A DNA stretch of 64,000 nt from contig JAAALK010000082.1 in the NCBI GenBank assembly GCA_019279435.1, positions 76,356,989 through 76,420,988 on the forward strand, in the 5' to 3' direction. Numbering within the stretch: position 1 is the stretch's first letter; each line of letters starts with the position of its first letter. The DNA is from Zizania palustris (Eukaryota > Streptophyta > Magnoliopsida > Poales > Poaceae). Below, in pieces: positions 43,401 to 54,136 of this stretch. The notes under the pieces were generated by a model, which made no database searches, had not been told where the DNA came from, and saw only the letters and a list, made by a program, of their open reading frames with translations. Made by a program: the position numbers and the translations under genes.

Positions 43401-44087
43401 TTCAGCGTAAAACCATCTCATGACCCAGTCGGTATACCATCTTGCATTGATGGCCTTAGCAGGAAATTGAAGGGCGTATTCATCCCGAAGCCCGAAGTTA
43501 ATACTTCCGAAGGCTACTACCACTTTTTCACCTCCGGGGCCTACGAAGGTTTTTGGCTGGCACGAAGCTCTGTGTAGCGCAGCGAAGATCTCTGCCCTCC
43601 CCTCACAGCCTTCGGCTCTCAACGCCCATTCAAAAATAGCTAAACGAGCTACTGCGTTCGGAGAAAGTTGAGGAAGAGTGACGTGAAACAAATCAAGTAC
43701 CTCGGCCAAAAAGTCCACTGCTGGAAGGCCTAAGCCAGCTTCGAAGAAGGCTTCGAAGACGACCACTTCTTCGGGCCTTGGCGACGGGATGAGTTCCTTT
43801 CCAGGTTTGCGGATCATGACTCCGGTACTAATCTTCCCTTCTACTACGACCGCCAGTGATTCTCTTTTGCAGATAGAAGGTCCCAGTTGGAAGGATTGGT
43901 CCAAGTACTTTGTTGATGGTGGGCAGAGACCTTGATCATCAACATTTTGGGGATTTCCCCCTCCTGCCGCCATGGATGCCGTTGCGGGTGTTGGAGTTAC
44001 CGTCGCCAACGCCGCAGCCGCCGCTGCTGCAGCCGCCTGCTGCCGAGCCAAGGCCGAAGGGGCTCCAGAACTCTTGGTTTTCACCAT
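40499..44087 (-). pseudogene. Element F antisense gene, exon structure kept but reading frame broken
   Basis: Homologous to the B antisense gene along its whole length. Exons inferred at 44087-43142, 43075-42437, 42363-41928, 41855-41049 and 40961 to about 40499, with GT-AG sites at the same places as in B. Exon 1 (FEAFFEAGLGLPAVDFLAEV, LSPNAVARLAIFEWALRAEG) and exon 4 (coiled coil, ends PNPQ) are intact. Exon 2 has a TAG near 42540. Exon 3 is 436 nt against 428 in B, which shifts the frame. Exon 5 shifts frame near 40700. Intron 1 happens to be open, giving an unspliced frame of 515 codons. Function is unknown. Confidence 0.85.
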
Positions 44088-44200
44088 TGAAGTTACTAGG
44101 TTGTTCTGGAGGACGAATGGAGGCTAGGGCTCAAAGGGCTCAAAGGGTGTTTGTTTGCAAGAAAGCGGTGGAAAGGTACTCAGGAAAGTTCTAGGCCCTC

Positions 44201-44208
44201 TATTTATA
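44201..44208 (-). promoter_or_regulatory. TATA box of the element F antisense gene
   Basis: Minus-strand TATAAATA, 114 bp upstream of the antisense ATG at 44087, in the same context (CTATTTATAGCC on the plus strand) as in B. Confidence 0.68.
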
Positions 44209-44536
44209 GCCCAGACTTTACATTTTTTACCGTTAGTCTGTGCCATTTCGCATTCTTGCCCGTTACTTTTCTCCGAAATTAACGCATTCTGTAGTTTCCG
44301 TTAGAAGAAGGAAGCTAACGGCTATTTCTTCTAAGTCTAAAAGGCTTTCGAACTTCCTGAGTCAGTTCTAAGATAGTTTGAAAGTAATTGTCTTAAGACT
44401 GATTCGGAGTTTTATATCTCCGTACATTTCGGAGATAAGTTACAATCCAATAACCCCTACACCTGGTTATTTTTTCTTCCGTATACTGCTCTCCTAACAT
44501 TACAGGTTTAATGGAGAAGCGTATTCGAGGGGCTAC

Positions 44537-45032
44537 TGTTGGGGGAAAATATTCCATCCTCAGGGTTATTGCCGTAACAGCACAAAGGCAGATAATGGAT
44601 TCGAAGGTTTCCAGATGTCCATCTTCGAAGATGTCCTGAGTCAAGCTCGAAGTATGAAGATGGGCCTTGGTTCGGAGTATATCTTCGAACTAAGGCTCTT
44701 TGAGATCTTTTCTGCCAGCTAAGATGGAAGATTTATCTTTTATCTTATTAGATTAGTCTTTTACTATTTTAGCCCTATCAAGGGTACCGAATAGTTTCCA
44801 CTATGTCGGTTGTAATAGAAGGGTAAATAGGTCTTTTCCTTAATATTTGGGCCTATAAATACCCCCCATTTCACCCTGTAATAGGGACCGAATACAAGTT
44901 ATTCAATATACACATTCAAACTATTCTAAGTTGTTATCCTTTAGGGAGGCTTAGAACAGTTCACTTCGCAAACACTTCGTTTGTCAATTTCTAATCTACA
45001 GAAACCTGTTAGCGTAATCTTTTACGCCAACA
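44537..45032 (+). repeat. Element F 3' LTR
   Basis: 496 bp, preceded by the CGAGGGGCTAC polypurine tract. It differs from the 5' LTR at about 7 positions plus a 1-bp insertion (TTAGGGAGG versus TTCGGAGG near 44940). Confidence 0.94.
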
Positions 45033-45362
45033 GATATCAAGGTGTTGAGATCGGTTTCTCTCCATAATTCTCACGATCGGTGCTAACACGCTGGCATGAG
45101 ATCAATCTCATCCCTGTATGTGTGGACTCCATAGAGGCACTGCTCGAATAGTGGTGATCATCATCTTCTTCACGTGGAGAACGTTGGTCTTCGTAGATTG
45201 GATCATTGGTGAATGGGCAGAGCAAGGAGAGGTTGAGCGAGGATGCGCTTCCTCAACATTTTCTTCCGCTGCACCTAGAGCATCTCATATTAGAAGGTAA
45301 CGATTCATGATCCCTCACACACATGTCTCCTAGGCTAAGAGGTTAAAAATTTAAAATTATCA
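45033..45362 (+). repeat. Element M 5' LTR, third piece
   Basis: M resumes after F's GATAT duplication and runs to the start of element H at 45363. No coding signal was seen. The piece is placed in M by continuity across F. Confidence 0.5.
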
Positions 45363-45607
45363 TGTGGGATCGGATTAGGCGACTAGAGGGGGGTGAATAG
45401 GCGCCTCGACAAATTCTCGTGAATAAGATGGCCTGTTCAGAACACCCAACGTGCCTCTAAAAGAACAAGCAGAAGCAATTGAAATAATACAGCTAAATTC
45501 CAAAAACAACCAGTGCTATCACTTTCTTGTCAGATATGAAGTAATGTGATAGTTTGAGAGATCATAAGTACTGAGAATAATCTAGCCTTCAAAAATATAC
45601 TAATGTT
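45363..45607 (-). repeat. Element H 3' LTR remnant
   Basis: About 245 bp from TGTGGGATCGG, nearly identical to 47182-47425. It ends abruptly at 45607 where gag-side internal sequence begins, marking a deletion that removed pol and the start of this LTR. Confidence 0.75.
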
Positions 45608-45708
45608 ATGTCATCAACATGCCTATCTCTCAACTTAATGCTTTCAACAAGTAAAGAACAGTTCATGCATTCATTGATGACAACAGGACTAGACTCCACT
45701 TCCAAAAG

Positions 45709-47118
45709 CTACTTTTGAGTAATTTCAAGTTTTTCAACAATTTGAGCATGTGTACAACACAACTGAGAAAGTTCACTCATAACAACAAGACAGGACTCAC
45801 ATTTAGGATCATTAGACTTAGATTTTAAGATTGCAAGTTCAGTGGAAATAGATTCAAGTCTGAGTTTTAGTTCTTTTCGTTCTTTAACAGCAAGTTTAAG
45901 TAATCTATCCTGAGAACAGACAACATCATGTAATTCATCATTCTGAACAAGAAGCTGGTCATGGGATAGATATACCTCAGATGTGTCAAGCTCGTCGCTG
46001 TTGTGGATGTTGTCGGCCATGAAGCAAAGGCCGATGAAGTCCATTTTCTTATTCTCCTTCTTCTCCTCTTTCTTGGATGGCTCTTCTTCATCAGAGCTTG
46101 GCTCCTCACTTGATGTACTGTTGGTGTCACTGAGGGCGGCCACAAATGTTCTAGCTACTCTCTTAGCCACTTTGCTACGCTTCCCCTTAAAGAAGGGTTT
46201 CTTGTTCCACTTCTGGTACTTGTGCTCATTTTCATTTTTCATTTTTAGTTTAGAGCAATTAGCTTTTTTGTGAGACAGATCTCCACACTCAAAACATCCC
46301 TGAGACCCTCATTTCCTCTGATCTCGTTTATCATTATAGAAGCGTGTGAACTTCTTGAAAATGAGATCTAGCTCCTCATTATCTAGAGTGTCCACCTATT
46401 CTTTTGTGACAGAGACCAGAGAGGATAGGTCAAAACCAACAGAAAAAGCACACACTCCAGAACCACCAGAAAAGTTACCTCCAAATGAGGTACCACTACC
46501 AGGACTGGAAACTAAAGAAATAGAAGGCAACAAAGAGTTTTCAAATCTTGGACGAGACGCCTTGGCAATCTCGATGGAGTTAAGCTTAGTGAAAAGTTCG
46601 TCGCAAGTCAAAGTGTCAAAGCTTGCCAACTCTTCAATACTAGAGATCTTCACCTCCTATATGCTATGATCAAGAGCATAGAGAAGTTTGATAGCTCTAT
46701 CATAGTCCGAATAAGCTAAAGTCTCAGTGGAGAGCAAGTTACTCACAATCCTATCAAATTGAGCAAACATGGCATCTATAGATTTACCGGGGCCTTGCAC
46801 AAACAATTGATATTCTTGATTATATGTGCATTGCCGCCTAGCCTTAATCTGGGTAGTGCCCTCATGAAAAGTTTTCAAAGTTGTCCAAATCTCTCGTGTA
46901 GTTCTTAGGTGATGGTCCCTGTCAAACTCATTGCGACTCAGACTGACAAACAATATGTTTCTTGCTTTGCTATTACAATCGTACTATTCCTTCTCAGTTT
47001 GTGAATCGACAATGTACCATATGTCACTTCCTTGGCTTAGTAGATAAGTCTCCATGCGCACCTTCCAATACGCAAAGTCTTGACCATCAAACATCGAAAT
47101 CTTCGGATTCTTGTCCAT
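45709..47118 (-). pseudogene. gag: Element H gag
   Basis: The ATG at 47118 opens MDKNPKISMFDGQDFAYWK, a typical Copia Gag start, then the conserved TREIWTTLKTFHEGTTQIK block and FAQFDRIVSNL. A zinc knuckle CFECGDLSHKKANC (CX2CX4HX4C) lies near 46262-46300. A Lys/Glu-rich region and a helical tail (ENEHKYQKWNK, SHDQLLVQNDELHDVVCSQD) follow. Nonsense codons (for example near 46975) and frameshifts interrupt it. Gag-like spacer continues to about 45608, where the internal deletion begins. Confidence 0.82.
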
Positions 47119-47167
47119 GTCACCACAAGGATCACAAACCGGTTAAGATCAACTTATGATGTAACGG

Positions 47168-47179
47168 GATCTGATACCA
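47168..47179 (-). other. Element H primer binding site
   Basis: Minus-strand TGGTATCAGATC, an 11 of 12 match to the usual Copia site TGGTATCAGAGC complementary to initiator methionine tRNA, two bases inside the LTR. Confidence 0.8.
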
Positions 47180-47181
47180 AT

Positions 47182-48889
47182 TGTGGGATTGGATTAGGTG
47201 ACTAGAGGGGGGTAAATAGGCGCCTCGTCAAATTCTCGTGAATAAGATGGCTTGTTCAGAACACCCAACACGCTTCTAAAAGAACAAGCAGAAGCAATTT
47301 AAATAATATAGCTAAATTCCAAAAACAATCAGTGCTATCACTTTCCTGTCAGATATGAATTAATGTGACAGTTTGAGAGATCACAAGTACTGAGAATAAT
47401 CTAGCCGTCAAAAATATACTAATGTTCTGATTGAAAAAGTACCAGTTCAAAGTACACAAGGCAGATTAAGAGAACAAATGATGTGCAGATGGAAAAACCT
47501 CACTAATCAATAAAAAGGATCATCAAGCACATCATAAAAATATTTTATATGCAGGAATTTTACTCACAATTCAATCACGCATTTTATCGTACATTATGCA
47601 TTCACTATGAAATCATGGTTATTTAATCTCACACAATAAATGCCTGATAAACAGAATGGACTCATCTGCACTTCATCATATCTCATGGATCAAAATGAAA
47701 GCAAGGTAGAAATAACTTTACCTCCTCACTTAACATGAAAAATTCCTGATGAAACACTGGCCATTTGGAGAAACTAACAAATCAGCAGCAGTAATACTAG
47801 CCAAATTGTGTGCATGTACTTTGAGATAAACAATCGGCTAAAAATCAAGCAGCACACCAAAAAGCAGACTAGTAGCACATCCAACATGCATAAGTCATGC
47901 AGCAGAACGTCGCAAAACAGCCAACGGATTAAGAATAGACCAAACATAACTGTGCTGAAATATTATGTAAACAGTACGCTTGCTGTTGCGTGTGAAGAAA
48001 ACAACAAACTGCATACACCATGCAATAAAAATCGTAGCTGCAAGACTGCGTTAGGCTACTAGATTTAGCACAGACCTTGGATGACGCAACTACAACCTTG
48101 GCAGAAAAATAATTCAAGCATCCATCAAATCAATCCAATCGGAATTAATACAAGTGCTAGTACTGTATGCGTTCCTTGGCAGAACCACAATACATGCATA
48201 GATTCTAAAAGATGATGGGACAATGCTCTAAAGCTTGGTTGTGCATTCAGATCTGTGGCGAAAAAAAATAGAAAAGCAACACCAATGTACAATGTTTCTT
48301 CTAAACAAAAAATTGTCCAGGAATTTGTACCTGGCGTGATGATGACTACACACAGTGCTAATGTGACGCACGGCAGTATGAATTGCAGAGGCTAGGCAGT
48401 GCAGAGTGACTTACCGAGAAGGATTAAAATTAACCAAAACAGAAACACTGATGCTCTAAAATTTTCACGGTGGCACAAAAAAAACACGGCGAAGACGCAA
48501 TCTCGGTGGCAGAAAACTTCAGTGCAGTACATAAAAGAATCAATCTACTTGCGCTGGTTGTGCTACTCACCAGAGATAAAACCAATCCAGAAATAAACAC
48601 TACACAATATATTCTAAAAAAACTAGAGACACATTACTGTGTACCTGGTGCTTGGCTCCTGTGCTCGGCGGAGACGGCGTGGTGACGCTCTGGTGGTTTG
48701 GCGCGGCGGTGCGGCTGTAGCCAGTTCGGCATGAAAGATCGGTTGAGACCGGCGACAGGGAGCAGAGCAAGGAAGAAGATTCTGGATTAATTTTTTTGGA
48801 TTAAATGCTCCTCTCTCATGTCCACTAAAATGACAGCGAAAAATCACTCAAAACCCCACCTAAATCCCCTAGGCCTTAGGTCCCTTTTA
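47182..48889 (-). repeat. Element H 5' LTR, part 1
   Basis: From the LTR 3' end (CCCACA on the minus strand, with the Sirevirus CTCTAGTC box) to the TTA target site of the PIF/Harbinger transposon. No credible coding. The open frames of 60-85 codons here have no motif. Confidence 0.7.
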
Positions 48890-48904
48890 GGCCCTGTTCG
48901 GTTG
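48890..48904 (+). repeat. PIF/Harbinger left terminal inverted repeat
   Basis: GGCCCTGTTCGGTTG, directly after TTA. It matches the complement of 54119-54133. Confidence 0.93.
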
Positions 48905-49099
48905 GGCCGGGATTGACAGGGATTTTGGCCCAATCCCCAGGGATCAGCCCGGTTTGGAAAGAAACCCAGCCCATTAAAAATAACGTGTTCGTTTAGCCCA
49001 CTGGGGGATTTATTCCCGACCCAGCGCTGGGGTTTTTCCCTCACCTGGGCCGGGAATTAACCCACCCCGGCCCAGGAGTGGATTTTTTCCTCTAAGCCC

Positions 49100-49440
49100 T
49101 AGCCGTCGCGCCTCCTACGCCGTGCCGCAGTAGTCGCGCCTCCGCCGCCCCCGTGCCGCAGTCGTCGCGCCTCCGCCGCCCCCGTGCCGCAGCCGTCGCG
49201 CCTCCGCCGCCCCCGCGTCGCTGTCGTCGCGCCCACGCCACCCCCGCGCCGCTGCCGTCGTGCCCACGTCGCCCCGTGTTGCCTCCGCCCTCCGCCGCCC
49301 CCGCCGCCGCCTACCCCATCGCCCTCCGCCATCCGTCGCCGCCGCCGCCTACCCCACCGCCCCCGTGCTGCCTCCGCAGGTACGGCCCAGCCGCCGCCTA
49401 CCCCCGTGCATCTGGAGCGGGCACGCCGCCCGTGTTCACT
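49100..49440. repeat. GC-rich 31-bp tandem repeat in the transposon 5' region
   Basis: About five units near GTCGTCGCGCCTCCGCCGCC between 49102 and 49261, grading into CCGCC-rich sequence. Frames read through it on both strands are compositional artefacts. It probably lies in the promoter or leader of the transposase gene. From 49440 to 50615 I see no other coding signal. Confidence 0.7.
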
Positions 49441-50615
49441 CACAGCCCGTGTTCATCTGAAGAGAAGAAGAACAAGGTGATATCAACTTACAGATATCCT
49501 CTTCTAGTACTTGAACACAGACACACAGCTTCAGACTGAGTAGCTCATCCTCTTTCCAGTTTCCCAGTTTCCCCTCTCCCGTTGCAGGCTTGCAGCTGAC
49601 AGAATTGGTTCACTCACTTTCTTACGTGTAAGTTGATATTTCCCTGGGATCCTTCTCACTTGGCAAGAAACATTCCTCTTTCTACTACTTTCAGAACTGG
49701 AGAACTGATTAAGAAGGCGAGCAGGCGGGAGCTGGTGGCGACGCTGCGGCGAGCGCTGGCAAGCCACGCTCGAGGGCTAGCCGAGGGCACCGGCCGTGAG
49801 CAAGGACTGGGGGCAGCGGCACAGGATATTATCTAGGTGAGATCACCAAACTCTGAGCTTCTATATTGCTCCATATATATTTAGACAGAGCAAGGTAATC
49901 TGACCATTCATCGGTCATTGAATTGAAAGAAGTTATCATTTACTTTGATCAATGTTGCACAAACAATCAAATAGGTGACTAATTGTGATCAAGTTAATAT
50001 GTAAAATCAATGAAAAACTCTTCAAGTTATTCCACTAATTGATCTGCATATTCTTCTATGGCAAAGAGAGACTACCTTTTGTTTTCTTTTTCAGACAATC
50101 TAAGCCATGGCATGACTGAAATTCAGCAATGACACACAAACTCCGCTAGATGTTCATAGTCTCAATTATAAAGATCTACTCTCAACACGAGCATCTCATT
50201 CAAGGTTTCCAACTTTTCTTCCACTTTGACTAAAAAATGCTACATAAAGATATCGACTCACAATGCTACTAATGTTCTTATTAAAAGATTTGACACTTTT
50301 GATGAAATAGCATCCACAAGATCACTATGCATTAGTAGTTGTGAATACATCGCAGCTGCCAAGATGTTACTTTATCTATAGGGGTGTTTGTTGAACTTCA
50401 CTTTCTATTCATATGGACATACAAGGTCATGTTCACAACACAAACTATATCTAATTAGGTACAAAACAACTCCTACCCGAGCACTTTTACTCAAAGTTGT
50501 TGAAATTTCAGGGATGTGGAATATACATGACTTTCTATTTGGTTGATGGACTTGAATTGTAGTTACATGTTACTTTGTTAATGTTTATTTTTAATGATTT
50601 TTATTTTAGTTTACA

Positions 50616-51879
50616 ATGAGTATGGAAATAAGGGAGCGTATTAGAAAGAGGAGGGATGAGGAGGACGATGACATGATGTTGTTTATATTCCCTGCATTAT
50701 ATCTATTGGGTTCTACTGGACGAATGGAAAAAAAACGTCGACATACGTCTGCTCTAACAGGCGAGGAACGTGTTCGAGAGCTACTTGAAGGTCATGTCAA
50801 GAACTGTTTGGTCGCGTTCAGAATGGAACCTCGAATTTTCAAATTCTTGGCCAATTACCTTAGAAGGGAAAGGTTGGTCCGTGATACTAGGATTAAGGTT
50901 GAGGAGAAGTTGGCGTTCTTCTTATACATGCTTAGTCATAATGCTTCGTTTGAGGATCTTCAAGAAAAATTTGGTCATAGCAATGATACATACCATCATC
51001 ACATGAAACATTTTTTTGACTTGGTCGTCCCTACTCTTTCCTTGAGATTCTTGAAACCTCCAAATCATGATCAAGTTCATTTGAAAATTGAAAGAGACCC
51101 GCGATTCTATCCTTACTTCGAGGTGCTTACTTGAACACTTCTATAATATAGGTTTACTTTTCTTAACTTTAGAAAATCACATATACCATTTTTTGCAGAA
51201 TTGCATCGGTGCCATTGATGGTAGTCACATACCCATATCAATGTCACCTGACAAAGCCGCTCCATTTAGAAACAGAAAAGGGACACTTAGCCAAAATGTG
51301 ATGATAGCTTGTGATTTCGATCTAAATATCACTTTCATATCTACTGGGTGGGAGGGATCAGCTACTGATGCTAGAGTTCTTAGGTCTGCAATAAACAAAG
51401 GTTTCCAAGTACCTCCCGGGAAGTACTATTTGGTTGATGGTGGGTATGCTAACACCCCATCTTTTCTCGCCCCATATCGTGGAGTTAGATATCACTTGAA
51501 AGAGTATGGTGCAGGTCACCGTAGACCTCAGAATTACAAGGAGTTATTTAACCATCGTCATGCCGTGTTGAGGAATCATGTCGAAAGGACATTAGGGGTT
51601 TTAAAGATGCGTTTCCCTATTCTGAAGGTTGCTACATTTCACAAGATAAAGAACCAAGTGAAGATACCCGTAGCTGCAGCCATTTTACATAATATTATCC
51701 GATCACTTAAGGGAGATGAGCAGTGGTTAGACAACCAACCAGATAATATCCAGCCACAAAACTTTGTTGACTTGCCAGATGGCGATCAAGGCAATGATCA
51801 AGCTAACATTCAAGGCAACAATTTGAGAGATGTGATAGCACATCAAATGTGGAGTGATTACCGACAACATAGAAATTAG
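50616..51879 (+). CDS. PIF/Harbinger DDE transposase, two exons
   Basis: Exon 1 50616-51122 and exon 2 51199-51879, joined by a 76-bp GT-AG intron (donor after TACTTCGAG, acceptor TTTTTTGCAG), in phase, 395 residues. This is close to the usual 380-450. The N-terminal part has a helical region (KLAFFLYMLSHNASFEDLQE). The catalytic core has Asp176 in GAIDGSH, Asp249 in YYLVDGGYAN and Glu298 in NHVERTLGVLK, all three members of the DDE triad. It should cut at the terminal repeats and insert at TTA, together with the Myb-like partner encoded next. An upstream untranslated exon is possible. No disabling change was seen. Confidence 0.92.
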
Positions 51880-51961
51880 TGGTATATGTCTGATATTTTT
51901 GCATTGTTTTAGTAATCTAATATGTTATGATTATTGTCTAATCTAATATGTTATAGTTACC

Positions 51962-53240
51962 ATGCTTGGAAGTGGTTCTCCAAGGTTTGCCATGCTTATG
52001 TCTCAAGCTGCACGTATGAAGAAATCTCCCAAAGTCACTGCTACAAGGGGTATGCATATGAGCACATATTTATTTTTTTTAAGTTAGCTTTGTGTGCATA
52101 TTTTTATTTCCCCAACTCTCAAACATATGTTTGTAGATAAAGTAAGGGCTGTTTGGAACCCGGTACTAGAGAAAACATTGGTAGAATTGTTGCATGAGCA
52201 TAAAACACCTGACTATAGGGGTCAAAATGGTTGGACATCGGAGGCGTGGAATAAAATCGTGAAGGAGTTCCACGATAGAGAGAAGTATGCGAATTTTACA
52301 AAGGCTCAAATCCAAGAGAAGGAAAAAGAGTTAAAAAGGGAGTATCGAATGCTGAAGGAGGCTAGAAAACAAAGTGGAGCTTCTTGGAACAATGATAGAT
52401 TCATGATTGAGGCTGAACCTGCTGTTTGGAATAACATAATTATCGTATGATTCTTTAAACCTTAGTTGATTCATGTCGTGCTTTTGGAACAACAATAAAT
52501 TCATGTTGTTTTGTTTTTATGTAGTCATTTCCTAAAATTAAAAAGTTTCGGAACAAGTCATTTCCGTTATTTGATGCATTGGGAGAATTATATGATGGTT
52601 AGTTTCAATATCCAACTATCTCCTTGTTTTGTGTAATCCTTCTATAATATAATTATATCTAATTATAACTAACTTCCTTCTAGGCCATACTGCTGAAGGA
52701 ACTTATAACTTCACGTCTACGCAGCCACCACATCATCCAGTTATGACCCAGCTTGACAATACGACCGAAATTGGTGACACTGAAGCTACATTTCCAGATG
52801 TAGAGGAAACTTTTGCATATCAAGTGCAAGATAATGTTGGTGCAAGGGTGGATTCGCTTGAAGAAGTTGAAAATGTTGGAAGTAATGAACATAGGGCAGA
52901 AAGATCTGTTGGTATAAGAAACAATAAAGTAGAAAAAGGACCAAAGAGGCAGAAGAAGGGTAGTAACATAGAAGGACTATTGGAGAAATACATCGATATG
53001 AGAAGCAAACAGGCAGAGGATGAAGCTGTAGAATTAGCTAAAGAGAAAGAGGCTGCTCAAGGCAACAATTTTTCAATTAAGAATTGCATATCTGTTGTCA
53101 ACTCAATGGAATTGACAAAAGAGGAAAAATCTAGAGCTTATAATGTCTTCAAAGATGTTGATAATAGAGAGATATTTCTGAGTGCTTGTGAGGGGGATAG
53201 AGAAACTGCTTTGATTTGCTTGAAAAATGAAATGACTTAG
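51962..53240 (+). CDS. PIF/Harbinger Myb/trihelix-like accessory protein, four exons
   Basis: Exons inferred at 51962-52049, 52137-52444, 52525-52597 and 52684-53240, all with GT-AG junctions and consistent phases, giving 1026 nt and 341 residues. From residue 30 comes a Myb/SANT-like domain (VRAVWNPVLEKTLVELL, NGWTSEAWNKIVKEF, LKREYRMLKEARKQSG), then FPLFDALGELYDGHTAEG, a basic nuclear-signal-like KGPKRQKKG and a C-terminal helical region. In this superfamily the Myb-like protein binds the transposon ends and helps bring the transposase into the nucleus. It lies 83 bp downstream of the transposase on the same strand. The first exon is the least certain part. Confidence 0.85.
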
Positions 53241-53549
53241 TAGATAACTTCAGTTGAGTATTCATTTTCTTTTTGCACAATCCTTTCTTTTTAATTGATC
53301 ATGATGTGTATCAATATAACATGTTTTACTGCTTCATAGCCATGTTAAATCACTGTAGGTAGTCATGCATCCCTATTTTACTGTTTCATGACGATGTGAT
53401 CCCATGTTTCATAACTCTTATCTGAACTCAGAGGAACATTTGATTGCAGAACTGCCAATTCTTGGTTGCTGATGTACTATCCAAAATGTATTTGTTTTGT
53501 ATGACCTTGTTTCAGTTTAATCTGATCAATTTCTTTTGCATTGTATCAG

Positions 53550-53694
53550 GTACCTAAAGTACTTGACCAAGAAGTACTTGAAGAAGCACAATGTGCGGGA
53601 CTGGCTGCGTGTGATTGCGGCTAACAAGGACCGCAATGTATATGAGCTCTGGTACTTCAACATTGCTGAGAACGAGGGCGAGGAGGAAGATTAG
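53550..53694 (+). pseudogene. RPL22: Captured terminal exon of ribosomal protein eL22
   Basis: After an intron-like end (TTGTATCAG) the sequence reads RYLKYLTKKYLKKHNV, RDWLRVIAANKDRNVYEL, then YFNIAENEGEEED and a stop. This is the well-conserved C-terminus of plant eL22, a 60S subunit protein. The leading G completes an Arg codon split by the intron. One residue differs from the plant consensus as I know it (ELWYF for ELRYF). Upstream exons are absent, so no eL22 can be made. Because intron sequence precedes it and 3'-UTR-like sequence follows, and it lies inside the transposon ends, it was captured as genomic DNA rather than from mRNA. Confidence 0.88.
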
Positions 53695-53859
53695 AGCTTA
53701 TTCCACTTATATCTTAGTTTTTGACTGGTTGAATTTTGATACTTGATCTGAGTACCTCTAGTTATCCAACCCAATTTATGTTATGTTGTGGTCAAGTTAA
53801 TTTGAAGTATCCTTATTACTCAGTCTCGGAATCTGATTTATGTTATGTTATGTTCGGTT

Positions 53860-53965
53860 TGATGAAGTTTGCTGCTTTGTAATACCTGCGTGAATTTTGC
53901 TGCTTTACAATACGTGTGTGAATTTTGCTGCTTTGCAATACCTGCGTGAATTTTGCTGCTTTCCT
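53860..53965. repeat. Short tandem repeat downstream of the eL22 fragment
   Basis: About three to four copies of a roughly 28-bp unit (TTTTGCTGCTTTGCAATACC and variants) between the captured exon and the right terminus of the transposon. Confidence 0.75.
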
Positions 53966-54118
53966 ATGGTACAAAAAATTGCAACCGAAAGCCACACCAA
54001 CCGAACAGGGCTGCGGCCAGAAATTGTGGGGATTAAACCCCCACAGGGATTTAGTTTAAAGGAGAGGATCAACTTGATCCCTGTGTGGATTTATTCCCTT
54101 TTGGGAATTATTCCCGGG

Positions 54119-54133
54119 CAACCGAACAGGGCC
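54119..54133 (-). repeat. PIF/Harbinger right terminal inverted repeat
   Basis: CAACCGAACAGGGCC on the plus strand, the exact complement of the left repeat, followed by TTA. Confidence 0.93.
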
Positions 54134-54136
54134 TTA

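Larger units (their letters stand above)
33737..45032 (+). mobile_element. Element F: complete but decayed Tat LTR retrotransposon related to B
   Basis: 11,296 bp with LTRs of 495 and 496 bp, a TGGCGCC primer site and the target duplication GATAT at 33732-33736 and 45033-45037. The order of parts is the same as in B. The LTRs differ by about 7 substitutions and a 1-bp indel. In contrast to B, gag, pol and the antisense gene all carry disabling changes. It is inserted in the LTR of Copia M. Confidence 0.95.
48890..54133 (+). mobile_element. Autonomous PIF/Harbinger DNA transposon
   Basis: 5244 bp with 15-bp terminal inverted repeats GGCCCTGTTCGGTTG, flanked by the 3-bp target duplication TTA at 48887-48889 and 54134-54136, as expected for PIF/Harbinger. 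It carries the two genes of the superfamily on the plus strand: a DDE transposase and a Myb/trihelix-like protein. Both have open spliced frames. It also holds the terminal exon of a host eL22 gene near its right end. It is inserted in the LTR of Copia H. Confidence 0.95.

Noticed and set aside
42540..44087. A 515-codon single-exon antisense protein in F
   Set aside because: It reads through intron 1, which is open in F only by chance. The GT-AG sites and the B comparison show that the intron (43141-43076) should be removed.
49099..49539. Pro/Arg/Ala-rich open frames on both strands near the transposon left end
   Set aside because: They are translations of a 31-bp GC-rich tandem repeat, open in several frames at once, which is a compositional effect.
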